A stretch of 64,000 nucleotides of DNA from Batillaria attramentaria (GCA_018292915.2 JACVVK020000084.1:181001-245000); one strand, 5' to 3'. Positions 11,810 through 24,811 are shown, counted from the stretch's first letter. A program made the numbers and translations. The notes: a model not told the origin generated them from the letters alone.

Positions 11810-12137
11810 GTTTTTGTTGTTGTTGTTGTTGTTGTTTTTTTTTGGGGGGGGGGAGGGTGTTGCATGCTTTACTCTTTGTTGTTGCTGTTGGGTTGTTTTT
11901 TGTTTTTGTTTTTTTTTGGGGGGGGGGAAGGGTGTTGCATGTTTTACTCTTTGTTGTTGTTATTGTTGGGGTGTTTTTTTGTTTTGTTTGTTTGTTTTTT
12001 GTTTTTTTGTTTTTTTTTTTGGGGGGGGGGGTATTGCATGCTTTACTCTTTGTTGTTGTTTTTTGTATGTTTGCGTTCTTCCCTACTTGTTTGTTTGTTT
12101 GTTTGTTTGTTTGTTTGTTTGTTTGTTTTCATTTTTT
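11545..12137. repeat. T/G-only low-complexity island with three diverged units
   Basis: About 590 bp of plus strand made almost wholly of T and G, as GTTT, GTT and poly-T/poly-G blocks. TGCATG(C/T)TTTACTCTTTG recurs at 11861, 11936 and 12035, each preceded by a poly-T to poly-G junction, so part of the island is a diverged tandem array. The 303-codon open frame across it is a compositional artefact of Phe, Val, Cys, Leu and Gly codons. Confidence 0.9.
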
Positions 12138-13970
12138 TCCAGAGATTGAAGGTGACTGTGGTGTTTGGGTCTTTTATTTCAGCTTCTATACATGTTGCTT
12201 AGGTTTCTCCCGTGACCACGGCCGGGCTGCACTCACTGGTGCTAAGCCCGCTAAGCGAGTTACGCTTGTCATTACGACACAACCTCCCCAAGCAGCACCA
12301 AGCTCCATGGGTTATTTATCTGTCTGGCACTTAGCGCCAGCAGACGTATGGCTGCCAGTGTCACATAATAAGTCTGGTATTGCTTCTGCGGTTGTTTTTC
12401 TTGGTTTTCTTTTTTCATAAATGTATGATATCCTAACGCCTTCTTGGTTGATGGAGCCGGTGTGGTGCATTGTTGTCGTGGTGCGTTGTGTTTGTCGCTG
12501 TTTTCTAGTTGTCGCGAGGCTGCGGGGTAAAAATCCACACCCATTGCTGTTATTTTTTGTAGGTGTCTTGTCACAAGTAAGTGTGGGTGCAAATTGTCGG
12601 ATACGGAAGAGATATTCATCGATGTCCGGCCTTTGTGAGATATGAACGTGAAGCCTGCATCCTTGCAGAGTCTGAGGGCCGTCCGACCCAGGGCTAGGAC
12701 AATTTTTCATCTTTATTCATTTGATACTTTGGTGCGGGGGGGGGGGGGGGGAGGGAGGGGGGCTGAACTTTTCCCTCATCAGTAGTTTCTTTATCTTCGC
12801 TTCCTGGGTTTCTCTTTCCAACGTGTTCTCGTCTGGCAATGTTTCCACTCTGAAGTCTTGGAATTTTGCCAGAACCCGACCCGGCGATGGACAGGAAGAC
12901 ACCCAAATTCTCAGATGGGCACTGCTGATGAAGGTCGATGTAACAAAATGCCTTGGTCGGGCTCGCAGACTGTCTGACGTCTCCCACTGACTCCGATCTT
13001 AGGTCAGTCTGGATCTGAAGAAATCTGTTCCAGGACTGTTCTTTGAAGTGTCTCGATGGGTGCATAGATAGGGCACTACCCTTTGACTTCGTGTCATCGC
13101 TTGTCTGATGTTAAGAGATGGAAATTGTATGGAGAAAGACTGACGCGCGCTTGTCCCTTGCTTTTCCATTACCTTGACGTTCTGTGACTGATGTTTTTTT
13201 CCCCCTTTTTCCTGTTTTGAATATCTTGCAAAGCGGTCTCTAAATTGATCGTGGAGTGCTAGCAGAGTGTTTTGACACCGAAGACGTAGCAAATTATTAC
13301 GAATGGTTAATACTTTTAAAATTCCAATCCAAATCAATCCAATGCCTTATGAACAGCAAATCAAAGTACCCCAAGACTTGAAAACAGTCCAAAACACTGA
13401 AAATGAGCTGAGCTGACAAGTACAAATGTAAGCTTCACATGCCACTAAATAATCTGGTTATTGTTCATGTTGCTGCTGTCGTCAGTTGACGTCGTCGTCG
13501 TCAGTCGTCTTTCTTTTGCTCCTGGTCGATATGCCGGTACACTTCCCGCAAGCCTTGTATAAGATTTCTTGGTTTCCACTTACATTTCCAGTACATTTAC
13601 AACACATCTAATGAAAACCGCTAAGGAACTGTAAAGCAGCGTCGGCAATAAATCTGCACCACGAATTACGTGGGTGTCCGATAGTGGTAGCTCTCAGGTT
13701 CCCTTTCAGTATAGACGGGGGCGTTCAGTGGCAGTTACTGTAAGTCTGACAGCATAGACGTGGGAGGCGATACTCAGCAGCAGTAAATTGATGTACGGCC
13801 GGTTTCAGTGTCTGCTGGAGCTTTCAGCAGCAGATCTGGTGTAAAACCGTAAGGCGCATATCCGGAGGAACGTTTTGGGAAAACCGAGGTAGCTTCTGGA
13901 ACTGTCCAGGCATCCAGGCATAAACTAGAAAGAACGACGATGGCAGTAGGTTTGGAAATTATAAGCTGAT
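12138..13970. other. Long unassigned stretch
   Basis: Several open frames exceed 100 codons on the minus strand (12312-12710, 12694-13065, 12999-13337), but they show no domain, splice or compositional support. A G run lies near 12737-12752 and a GTCGTC repeat near 13489-13509. Confidence 0.35.
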
Positions 13971-13973
13971 AAC

Positions 13974-14460
<487 letters not shown>

Positions 14461-14577
14461 TAAGGGTGATATCAAAGACGAGGCAACGAGAAAAAGACCA
14501 GTACCAATATTATTTTGGCCCCAGCTGGGATGCGAACTCACGACCTGAGCATTGAGACCACAACGCTACTCCAATGA
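14461..14577 (-). mobile_element. SINE-A, diverged copy
   Basis: Minus-strand GGTCGTGAGTTCGCATCCCA (B box) and the GGCCAAAATAATATTGG, TCTTTGATATCACCCT order match the SINE-A body. The tRNA anticodon region is diverged, and the 3' end is cut before the GGTGGAAAAGGACG segment. Confidence 0.75.
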
Positions 14578-14839
14578 CAAGAAACCGTAGCTGCTTAGTG
14601 GTGGGAGTGTGCAGCTCTCAACATATCACTCTCTGGTATTTCAAGAGCAGCATTGTTGGGGTATTTTTTTGGCGTGTGAGATGCGCTTCGTGCAAAAGCT
14701 GGAGTCAGACGTAATTCCCAACATACCCGAGGTATCATACCTATCAAATGACACGCATAAAAAAGTAACAAATGTATCAACATGGTATGGGTGGAATCCA
14801 CGGAGGACTCGGAAGTTGGGGCAATTTTTTATTATGCAT
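14578..14839. other. Unassigned sequence
   Basis: Short overlapping frames only; no recognised feature. Confidence 0.3.
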
Positions 14840-15226
14840 GATGTTGGAGATGAGGATAATGGTAAGATGATGCTATGGATGTCCGTGTGGTTTGGGACAG
14901 CGGGACAGGGCCGCATTCCACGCTTCCTGTCATAAATATCCCGGCATCAACCAGGCCCGGGAACTACGGCACCTGCGGTGCCGGCCGTGTAATCATCCAC
15001 ATCATAAGACGTGTCATACCAAGGGAAGAACCCCCAAAGTCGCACCCGTGAAGTGGGTGAATCTCGGCTGCTGTGGCAACAGCCGCCCCATTGGGCCCAT
15101 AGCACACCCGCTCTGGGTAGGAGCCGATCTAGGCAGGAAAAATCCCGCTTGCCTCGGCTGGGGACTCGAACCCGGGTCTCCCGGTCCATTGTCCGCATTG
15201 CTAACCACTACACTACGGGTGGCCGG
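14840..15226 (-). mobile_element. SINE-C, a third tRNA-derived SINE
   Basis: Read on the minus strand from 15226: GGCCACCCGTAGTGTAGTGG and GGTTAGCAATGCGG form an A-box region, and CCCGGGTTCGAGTCCCCAGC forms a strong B box. A GC-rich body follows and then ATC/CAT-rich sequence near 14850. Only one copy is seen in the window. Its head differs from SINE-A and SINE-B, so it is a separate family. The 3' limit is approximate. Confidence 0.7.
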
Positions 15227-15239
15227 TAATTTTGATTTT

Positions 15240-15406
15240 AATTTGATACTCCATCTCGGCCGAGTTCCTGGAGAGAGCCCCCGACGGTCAGCCCGATTCA
15301 ACGGTGCCACAGACGAGAAAGAAAAATTCTTCGGCCCGAGTGGGATTCGAACCTGACCGGCCTCTCGCACTGGTGACAAAGTTTTAACCACGAGACCACC
15401 GACCGC
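15240..15406 (-). mobile_element. SINE-B, 3'-truncated copy
   Basis: Minus-strand head GCGGTCGGTGGTCTCGTGGT near 15406, B box AGGTTCGAATCCCACTCGGG, then ACCGTCGGGGGCTCTCTCC. The (ATT)n end is absent. Its head portion lies inside duplication copy 2. Confidence 0.8.
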
Positions 15407-15551
15407 GACAAATGTTTAGTCTACAGAATTGTTCAACGACAAACTAAATACACAATATGGACACAATGTGGATGTAGAAACTATGCTGAACTTGCTCAGC
15501 CCTTTTTGGGGCCGATGCTCTGTGTCCAGTCTGACTCTCTCACGTCTCCCA

Positions 15552-15721
15552 GGGGGAGCCGGGGTGGTCGAATGGTAGAGTGTTGGACTTCTAATGCTCG
15601 GGTCGTGAGTTCGATCCCCGCTGGGGCCAAATATTTGTGCTGGCTTTTTCATCGTTGCCCCGTCTTTGATATCACCCTATGTGGTGGAAAAGGACGTTAA
15701 ACCCCCAAACACCCACCCACC
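15552..15721 (+). mobile_element. SINE-A, full-length reference copy with 13-bp target duplication
   Basis: The element is flanked by CTCACGTCTCCCA at 15539-15551 and 15722-15734. The head GAGCCGGGGTGGTCGAATGG carries the A box and GGTCGTGAGTTCGATCCCCG the B box of an RNA polymerase III promoter. The body reads GGGGCCAAATATTTGTGCTG, then GCCCCGTCTTTGATATCACC and GTGGTGGAAAAGGACGTTAA. It ends in AACACCCACCCAC. Its absence from the 10.5-kb duplicate shows that it inserted after the duplication. Confidence 0.92.
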
Positions 15722-15843
15722 CTCACGTCTCCCAAGCGCGTTTGTCTTTGTTATCTGGAATCGGCATGAATCACGTTGTCCCTGTAAATGGCGCATTAGT
15801 GCTAATGACCGATGCAATGCAATATTGCCAAGAGCAAATGGAA

Positions 15844-17034
<1,191 letters not shown>

Positions 17035-17044
17035 AGAGAGAGAG

Positions 17045-17078
<34 letters not shown>

Positions 17079-17149
17079 TAGCATGTGTTTATCTCGCGAT
17101 GGTTGCGTTGACACTGGTGTCCGCCGCCTATGAATGTTTAATCTATAGT

Positions 17150-17640
17150 TTGGTCGTGGGTTTTGTCGCTACTGTTGTTGTAGTTGTTGTTTGTTGTGGC
17201 TTTGCTTGCTGGTTTGGTTGGTTGGTTTGTGGGTTTTTTGGTTGGGTTGGTTTTTTTTGTTTGCATGTTGTTGAGTTTTGGGAATTTTTGTGTTGTTGTT
17301 TTTTGTTGTTTGTTTGTTGTTTGTTTGTTTTTTGGGGTTTTTTTTTCTTTGAGGAGGGAAGGGTCGTCGGGGAGGGTGGGTGGGCGGTTGTTTCTTGTTT
17401 TCTTTTAAGGTATTTTTGTTGTTGTTGGTTTGTTGGTTTGTTTGTTGTTGTTCATGTTGTTGTTTTTTTGTTTTTTGGTGGTTGGGTTTGTTTTTTTTTG
17501 TTTTTGTTTTTTTTTCGGGGGGGGTGGGGGGGGGGGTGGGTTTGTGTTTTTAAAGGGAGTGGGGGGGGGGGGGGTCGGTTTGTCGGTTGGTATGTGTTTT
17601 TGTATGTGTGTGTGTGTGTGTGGGGGGGGGGGGGGTCTTT
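17150..17640. repeat. T/G-rich low-complexity island
   Basis: Nearly 500 bp of plus-strand T and G with GTTG blocks, GGTT blocks and poly-G runs (17518-17640). The 183-codon frame is compositional. Confidence 0.88.
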
Positions 17641-18696
17641 CTTCTCCTAGATTAAGCTTTGGTATTTTGCAACTTACCAAAACACCCCTCCCCAATGGAA
17701 AGGGACGGAACTGGCAAAAGTTGTATGCACTAAAGCGAGGTGGACCTTCAAATAGTTTTGTGCCCACGAAACAAGAAATCAATTATATTACAGCTATTTC
17801 GGATGTCTGCTTATCGTGAAGCTTAAGTTACTAGTACTTCCCATTTATGCCGATAGGCTCAGTGGGAGACACTGGTCCAGCAGAACCATGTCGAGTACCC
17901 GTGAAAGAGGAACAAAAAGAGCGCTTTTCGACGACCTACATAAGACGAGGATGGACAATTAAAAGTTCTGATGACGCTTTGCGAACTTTGAACATGGCGA
18001 ATCAATAGGCTGACAAAATATCAGGAAATGCAGGGGCAGCTGGGATCGCAGAGGCTGCTGGGAAGGTCGCAGCTTGTATCCGAACCGCTGTGTTTTTATT
18101 CTTGTTGATGTTGTTCGCGTTTGGTCGGTGAAGCAGGTGAACACAATACGGCAATTTCTTTCTTTTTTTTAAAAATAGAATTGACAAGTGTTTTGTTTTG
18201 TTTTGTTTTTCTCTTGAAAAGTTCCATGTTAAACAAAGTCGGGTTGAATTCTTCCAACGTCAGCTGAAAGTATGTATCTTCAAATATGTTTCTTGAATCC
18301 TGTTTGTTTGTATGTTCTGCTCATTTATTTGTGCACACATCAACATGATATCTTTCTTCTGACATGATGCAAGGTAAAAACTGTGGATTTCTACACAGAC
18401 GAATCAGCTCAGATACCGGTAAGCACGACTCTAAGCTTAATACCCCCGAAGAAATATGTAGCCGCCGACATGTGCCCTGCATTTTCCAGTTCCACGCAGA
18501 CACGAGGCAACTGACTGGGACCCAGACTGACTTTGCATGTGAACTCGTTATTGGCCGTGGAATCAAGGATCTCAGTGGGGTTGCTGACATGACAATAAGG
18601 TGTCAAGAAAACTTAGCGAGTGTTGCTAATACGACGTGTTTCCTTCATAACAGATCCAGTTTATTTCTAGTTTTTCACTTGTCGCCTCTCTGCAGC
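17641..18696. other. Unassigned sequence
   Basis: A 114-codon plus frame at 18364-18708 contains an internal GGTAAGC donor-like site near 18418, but no matching acceptor or domain was found. Nothing else was recognised. Confidence 0.35.
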
Positions 18697-18788
18697 TTAA
18701 CTCTTTGACGACGAAGCACAATTTCTAACACGCGATTTCCTATAGGAAATCGCGTGTTAGAAATTGTGCTTCGTCGTCAAAGAGTTAA
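18697..18788. mobile_element. Perfect 92-bp palindrome bounded by TTAA
   Basis: Two 46-bp arms are exact reverse complements with no spacer; the centre lies between 18742 and 18743 in CCTATAGG. Each end is TTAACTCTTTGACGACGAAG, so the unit begins and ends in TTAA. TTAA ends with a C-Y-C-T-T motif resemble piggyBac-type terminal repeats, so this may be a minimal two-TIR element. A fold-back artefact of sequencing or assembly is the main alternative. Confidence 0.6.
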
Positions 18789-19265
18789 AGCCTCAAGACG
18801 TATGACAGGCATACAACAGCGTGTGCAAAACTTTTCATCGAATGTGCCGGCTTCGTGCATCAGAATCAGACACTTGGGTCACAGTACAGCATCTGAGACC
18901 ATTGTAGTGACTCTGGCCTGCGTGTATGTTGTTCTAGAAGCGTACCGCGTACTGAGCAGACGACGTTATTTGGTTGCGGACTGAGGACAAACTAGACGGC
19001 GCTGATTGGTTGCCTGTTTTTTTATGAGCTTTTTCGAGTCCTAGTCTGTTTTACCAACAACAAATAAAAATAATAATAAAAAAATGGATCGTCGGCTCAA
19101 AGAAAGTCGTATTTCTCTAATATTAGAAGCCACGAAGTCGAGAAAACGGTCGCTATGGCCAAATGAAGTATCCTTCTGTCTGGTAAACAGCCATAGAGCT
19201 TCAAAAGCAGCAGTTGTCCGTCTCAGCGGCAGTACGAAAATAGAGGTTTTAATCAGCGCGCGCAG

Positions 19266-19266
<1 letters not shown>
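18789..19266. other. Unassigned sequence
   Basis: No recognised coding sequence or repeat. Confidence 0.3.

Positions 19267-19317
<51 letters not shown>
19267..19317. repeat. (CA)n microsatellite
   Basis: About 50 bp of CA. Confidence 0.95.
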
Positions 19318-19318
<1 letters not shown>

Positions 19319-19375
19319 ATTCATCTCTGCAATGGAATCGATTGCCGTCGTTGTCAGCATCATTATCCTTAGCGA

Positions 19376-19545
19376 GGAGCCGGGGCAGTCGATCGGTAAA
19401 ACGTTGGACCTCGATGCTCGGGTCGTGAGTTCGATTCCCCGGTTGGGGCCAAATATTTGTGCCGGACTTTTTCTCCGTTGCCCCCGTCTTTGATATCATC
19501 CGTATGTGGTGGAAAAAATACCTTAAACCCTTAAACACCCACCTA
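19376..19545 (+). mobile_element. SINE-A, near full length
   Basis: Head GGAGCCGGGGCAGTCGATCG, B box GGTCGTGAGTTCGATTCCCC, then GGGGCCAAATATTTGTGC and GTCTTTGATATCATCC. The GGTGGAAAAAATACC segment shows several substitutions from the 15.6-kb copy. Confidence 0.85.
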
Positions 19546-22500
19546 CACTCATCATAATCAACATCGTCATGATCGTCGCCGTCGTCGTCATTTTCATCCT
19601 CGTCGTTTTAGTCCTACACCGCCACAGTCACTGCTCCCATCGCCACCAAAACTATTATACCAGTATCCGTTTCAGAGATAATGAGCGAAACACCATAAGA
19701 ACAATTTAGTACCGAGCACATGTACATAGAAAAACATTCTTGGACAGGAGTGTGCACACAAAGGGATGGAAACCATACGAACGGCCAGTTCCGATGCAAC
19801 AGAGGGTGCCAATATCTCTCCTTTTAGCGCCGGCCCTTGTCACACTCAATTTCGGATCAGGGTCTATAAAGGAACCGGTAGGTCAGCGGGTCACAACGGG
19901 AAGGGTGCAGCCCAGACTAGTACAAGACCCATATCAGTACGGGGCGTTTGACAGTTCGGGTGCGAAGCGAAATTATCCTTCTTACACTGTGTCGCTGGTA
20001 GAACCTTTTTTTAAAAGGGGGTGGTGTGTGAGGGTGGGTGGCGGGCGAAGTGTATGCTTTCGTTTACAAGCATTGTGCGTATTTTAGTTTGAACAAGTAT
20101 AGTTTAAAGATTTCCAGAGAACCAAAAGCGAATCATGGACACGTACAAACAAATTACAATCCGTAACTAAAATTATCGTTGTCAGAGTAACTGTCTGACT
20201 TAGTACCTATATTATTTTCTTAACTCTCTGTAAGAGACATTTGTGCCCCCCCCCCCTTTTTTTTCTGGCTACCGTTGTAAAATGTAAGACATAGAAATAA
20301 CACTTTAATCATGATTCCTGAAAACGGCATATCCATACAATACCAGTATGGGATAAATACCGATCTGGATTTCGTCCCGTGGTCCTTATTTCATTGGTAG
20401 TCGTCTGTGGGCCACCTCATCAAGTGAATGCCCAGTGAAAGAAATTGAATTCGGCAGATAATCTACATGGTTAAGTACGGACCTAACTCCACGTCACGAG
20501 AGCAAGCCCAAGGGAGATCACCTTCACTGATCAAATTTGAGCGCGGCAGAATTGACGCAAGATGGCAGGCCAGGGGTGGGGAACAATTAAAGAGCTGGCG
20601 ATTAATTGCCAGGAAATTCTGTCAGACTGGCCAGATGTGGATTTGTTTGAAGAAAATGGCTGAGGAGAGGGGCTGGTCCATTTTTGTCCGGTTGGGAGCG
20701 TGTTTTTATTCAGGACATTTGTGCCGTGGAGCAGCGTGCTAAAGTCATAGTCCAATTCTTTCATCGATAGCATGAGTGAGTGCATGAGTATTTAGGGTTT
20801 CAAGCCGTGCAAGCAACAAACGACTTCGCAGCGATATCGATAATATCAGAGAACATGTAAAACTGAAAATGAGAGAGAGAGAGAGAGAGTCTTTAAATGA
20901 AAACCATTTAATTGCTAGGACAACCTGTGAAGAAAATCTGATTTACCCTTAAAATTTCAATGCTTCACAACAGCTGAAGACTGAATGGAATGGTGTTTTG
21001 GGTAATATTTCAGTTTTGCGTATAATTTATTTTGGGGCGATTTTTTGTTTTGTTTTGTTTTTCTACATTGGTATACAGTATTTGAAAAAAACAACAACAA
21101 CAAAAACTCGTTTACTTCTTCACGCAAGTGCCACGTATGTACCTCCAGTCTTCCATTCTTTGTATACCTTGGAGCGAATACACCAACAGTTTGTTCACGA
21201 GACTTACTGTCTACAAGCATTATCTCGCTCCTTATGGCCATATGGATCATGTGTTATTGCTATGATTGCCGTTGTCTCTTCCATTACCACAATTCTCGCC
21301 AGCTTCCGAGCAAAAGACCACCATCACAACTGCTATTGCCATCGTGATTCCGTGTCGGCGACGTGTCCGCGTGATTTGTGGCAAGCCGTTTGCAGCGTCT
21401 GCATCTAGATGGCGTTATTGCGGGGAGAAAAACTCAGGGTACTCTAGTATGATGAGTGTTAATTGTACATGTTACACAGCCATCTCCGCTTGATGCTTAT
21501 CCTCAGTCCCTGGCGACTGACAGAGTCGGTTCTTACCCCTCTTCCCAGACCATCCATCATCATCTGGAAGGAGCTGGGGGAGGGGGAGATGCCACTCCTC
21601 CATATCTAGTCGTAAATCATGGATGTTGTCCAGGGACCATGTCCAAGTCCGCCCCTGGTTCCCCTCTGGACGGTAGTTTGGTCGGATCTCCCCCGTCAAG
21701 ACAATGGTAGTGTCAGTTGTCAGGGGCATCACGTGTAAATTATTCATCAGAAGAAAAAAAAAGAATGAAAGTCTACCGGATAGCACGATCAGCAGAGAGC
21801 GGCACTTTCAATGCGTTCTGGTGAAGTCCATCTGATCATAGTAGCAATCGGATTAAGCCCTTGGGGTCAGGGAAGATGGAAGCGTTCGGGGAGGGTTGTG
21901 GTCGTCGTTGACAAGACGAGGGTACTTGTTGATCCTGGTGTTAAGTGAGGATGGATAGTGATAGTAATGCGAATCATTCCTGATCATTACCAAAACAAAA
22001 CAAACCAAAAAAGAAAAAAAAAATGAAAACATGCTTTCGAAGCAGACTTCTTGATTTTTTAATTTTAATTTTAAAAATCTTTAATGCGATCATTGGGGGG
22101 GGGGGGGGGGGCTACACGCATTTTGTACTCTCCCAGCTAAGAAGCTTTCGCAAAGAATCATACCGTTATTGTCGCTCTACACTTTCTTTGTATAACCTGT
22201 GCAAAAAAGGAAAGTTACCGCAGAAAAAATAACGAAAAACCTGTTTGCTAACTTTTTTTTTACAAATGAAAATCAAATATCGTAAATTTTAAGAGAGTTC
22301 CTGTATAACAGTAAGAACTAGAATCATCGGGTTTTTGTTTTTTTGTTTGTTTCTTTTTCTTCTGTTTTGTCTTTTGTTTTGTTTTTGTTGTTGGTGTTTG
22401 TTGTTGTTTGTTGTTGTTTGTTGTTGTTTGTTGTTGTTGTTTATGTTGTTTGTTTCTTGTTTGTTTTTTAGGGAGTGGAGGGGGGGGGGATCTCTGAAAA

Positions 22501-23053
22501 AAAAAAGTTTTCAATATCGGTATCAATTTAATTAGAAACACGTTTCTGTTACGGGGCTCACTTGCCTTGCTGCTTGAGCCCTGATCTACAAGCACTCCCT
22601 TGCCTTTCTATCCAATAGCTTTTTTCAAATAAACGCAAAACTCGCTTCCTTCCTGCCCATTTTGTCTCTGACTGTACATACGCCAATCGAAAACACTCTA
22701 TATCCCCCACTGCATACACTGTGCATAGATGTCGATACTTCCCACATAATGCAAACTGCCTCAAGATGTTCAGACCGAGGAGATAATGTCCGTGAAACAG
22801 TAATTGGGTTAGGGTTGCGAGACGGAAATTGCTGAGGCAATGTCTTTGATCCCATGGGGTCCCCAGGCCAACTGTGCTCGGATGAATTACATAGTTCAGC
22901 ACGTGCGGCACGCATCATAAAGTCATGGAAAGGACAAAAAGTGCAAAACAAAAGAAAGAAGTGGAAATGTTGACAGAGCACGCGAAAACCAGGCCAAAGT
23001 GTCAAATTATCATTGTTATCAATTTTGTGGGAAACTATGTCCTTCCATATGGA
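19546..23053. other. Long unassigned stretch
   Basis: Holds a GTCGTC-type run near 19570-19600, a C/T run near 20246-20263, a (GA)n tract at 20873-20889, a G run near 22096-22110 and a T/G island at 22330-22490. A minus-strand frame of 117 codons (22558-22911) has no domain or splice support. Confidence 0.35.
22330..22490. repeat. T/G-rich low-complexity island
   Basis: GTTT and GTTGTT blocks on the plus strand ending in a G-rich run. Confidence 0.85.
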
Positions 23054-23072
23054 GCACACGCACACACGCACA

Positions 23073-23134
<62 letters not shown>
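23054..23134. repeat. (CA)n microsatellite
   Basis: About 80 bp of CA with CG interruptions at the start. Confidence 0.95.
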
Positions 23135-23136
<2 letters not shown>

Positions 23137-23460
23137 ATTCATTCCGGCTGAAACAGATCTATAGGCATAACGACTCGTTCGACACAGCTCGTAACTAACG
23201 ACATGCCTTCAGCCCTCACTGCCCCTGTTTAATTTCCACCTGAAGACCTTTTCTCTTCCGTCCAGCTTTTGGTCGTTAGATTTCTGGTGAGTCTGTCTGT
23301 GTGTACTCTGAGTCGTTGCTCCTGCCAAAAGAAAAAAACTATGTATTATTATTGTTATTATTATTATTTTCACATTTGTCTAGTTTGTACTAGTGGTTTC
23401 GTGTGCAAAGACGGAGATATCTTCGCTGAGAACTAAAGTGCCACTTAGTCAGTTTGTTAG

Positions 23461-23591
23461 GGTGGGTGGGTGTTTGGGAGTTTAACGCCTTTTCCACCAC
23501 AGTAAGGGTGATATCAAAGACGGGTCAGCGAGATAAAAGGCCAGCACAAATATTTGGCCCCAACCGGGATTCGAACTCATGGCCCGAGCAT
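23461..23591 (-). mobile_element. SINE-A, 5'-truncated, with 14-bp target duplication
   Basis: AGTCAGTTTGTTAG (23447-23460) and AGTCAGCTTGTTAG (23592-23605) flank the copy with one mismatch. The minus-strand body holds the B box and the full 3' part, but the A-box half of the head is missing. This fits 5' truncation during target-primed reverse transcription. Confidence 0.88.
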
Positions 23592-23605
23592 AGTCAGCTT
23601 GTTAG

Positions 23606-24289
23606 ATGGCTACTTAGTTAATTGATTAGTTAGTAAGTGCCCTCTTGAAAACTTCTTGTACATATTTAGCGGAAAAAAAGAAGAAAGAAATGAATTAAGT
23701 AAAGTCTGGGGATTTATTTATTTATTCATTTTTGGGGAAAATGAGACACCTTTCGTGTTTCTGCAAGACTGCATGCTAATATTTCAATGCCCATTAAGAT
23801 TTATGGCCTGGTTTGGCACGTGAATTTTTCTGCCAAGGGAGATAATTTACTGAAAATGATAAAATCAAACAATATTATATAAATAAAAGAAACGAAAGAG
23901 AGAGAAAGCCAAATCGCCACAAAGAAGCACACAAAACAAGATGGCCACCAGCCCAATATGTTGTTTCCGAGTCCATTCAGTGACCTGCTGTCGTCGTGGT
24001 CGTTGTGTCATGTATGCTGCCCGCGCGCACACGTACGCAAGCTCTCTGACATCAATCATGCTGACATAAAGAAAGTATTAGAAACCCTTTCCGTGCCTCT
24101 TTGCGCTTGCAAAACCCCGAAAAACATGAGGTCGTGTCAGCTGGCCTAGCTGGTTGACGTCACTAACTTTTTGACGTATGCGAGGCTCTACATGGGTGAA
24201 TGGATTCTTGTAACAAAGTCGTTCCCCTTTGACAGAGTTGTTTCCCGCAGGCCTGATTGACAGGTGACAGACGATTGCTTACGCAAAGA

Positions 24290-24291
<2 letters not shown>
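23606..24291. other. Unassigned sequence
   Basis: AT-rich with no recognised element or exon. Confidence 0.3.

Positions 24292-24366
<75 letters not shown>
24292..24366. repeat. (CA)n microsatellite
   Basis: About 75 bp of uninterrupted CA. Confidence 0.95.
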
Positions 24367-24367
<1 letters not shown>

Positions 24368-24512
24368 AGCAGAACCATCAGAGAACGATGTGCAGTGCAT
24401 CCAAACTCTGACTCGTTCACGCTACAGTTCCCAGACATTAAATGAATACGCGATATGACCGGGGGGTTTAACGCACTGTCAGGTTGATTCCCGATTCCTG
24501 CGTCTGGTATCA

Positions 24513-24811
24513 CCACAGACGTAAAGAGATGCGAGTGTCGCTATCGCGGCCATCTTACTACTACCAGAACTCAGAGGCTCTGTGTATAGGACGCCTCGTT
24601 CGAAATACAAAGTTCTTTAGAAAGACGTCATCCGAAATGTGACGTAAGATAAAGCGGACCAATGCTATGCGCGCTATGTAAACAGCTGATAGCGTCTGGC
24701 CAATGCTATGCGCGCTATGTAAACAGCTGGCACTTTCAGGTACTAGCAACATGGCGCGCGGCGGCGTCACTTTTCCGGCACCGCGGTGCGTCTATCTCTA
24801 TACGTCTGTGG
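24513..24811. mobile_element. MITE-1 copy 1 with 6-bp target duplication
   Basis: Terminal repeats CCACAGACGTAAAGAGAT (left) and the reverse complement of ATCTCTATACGTCTGTGG (right) bound a 299-bp unit. GTATCA flanks it at 24507-24512 and 24812-24817. The interior holds CCAATGCTATGCGCGCTATG repeated with a period of about 41 bp. It also holds GACGTCATCCGAAATGTGAC and CAACATGGCGCGCGGCGGCG. It matches copy 2 at 41543-41889 closely. No transposase is encoded. Six-base duplications occur in superfamilies such as Dada and IS3EU, but assignment needs an autonomous relative. Confidence 0.88.

Noticed and set aside
12312..13337. Several minus-strand frames over 110 codons
   Set aside because: No recognisable motifs or splice sites, and frames overlap each other.
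15571..15640. tRNA gene-like head
   Set aside because: It is the 5' part of a SINE with target duplications; the arms do not fold into a good cloverleaf and the sequence runs on into the SINE body.
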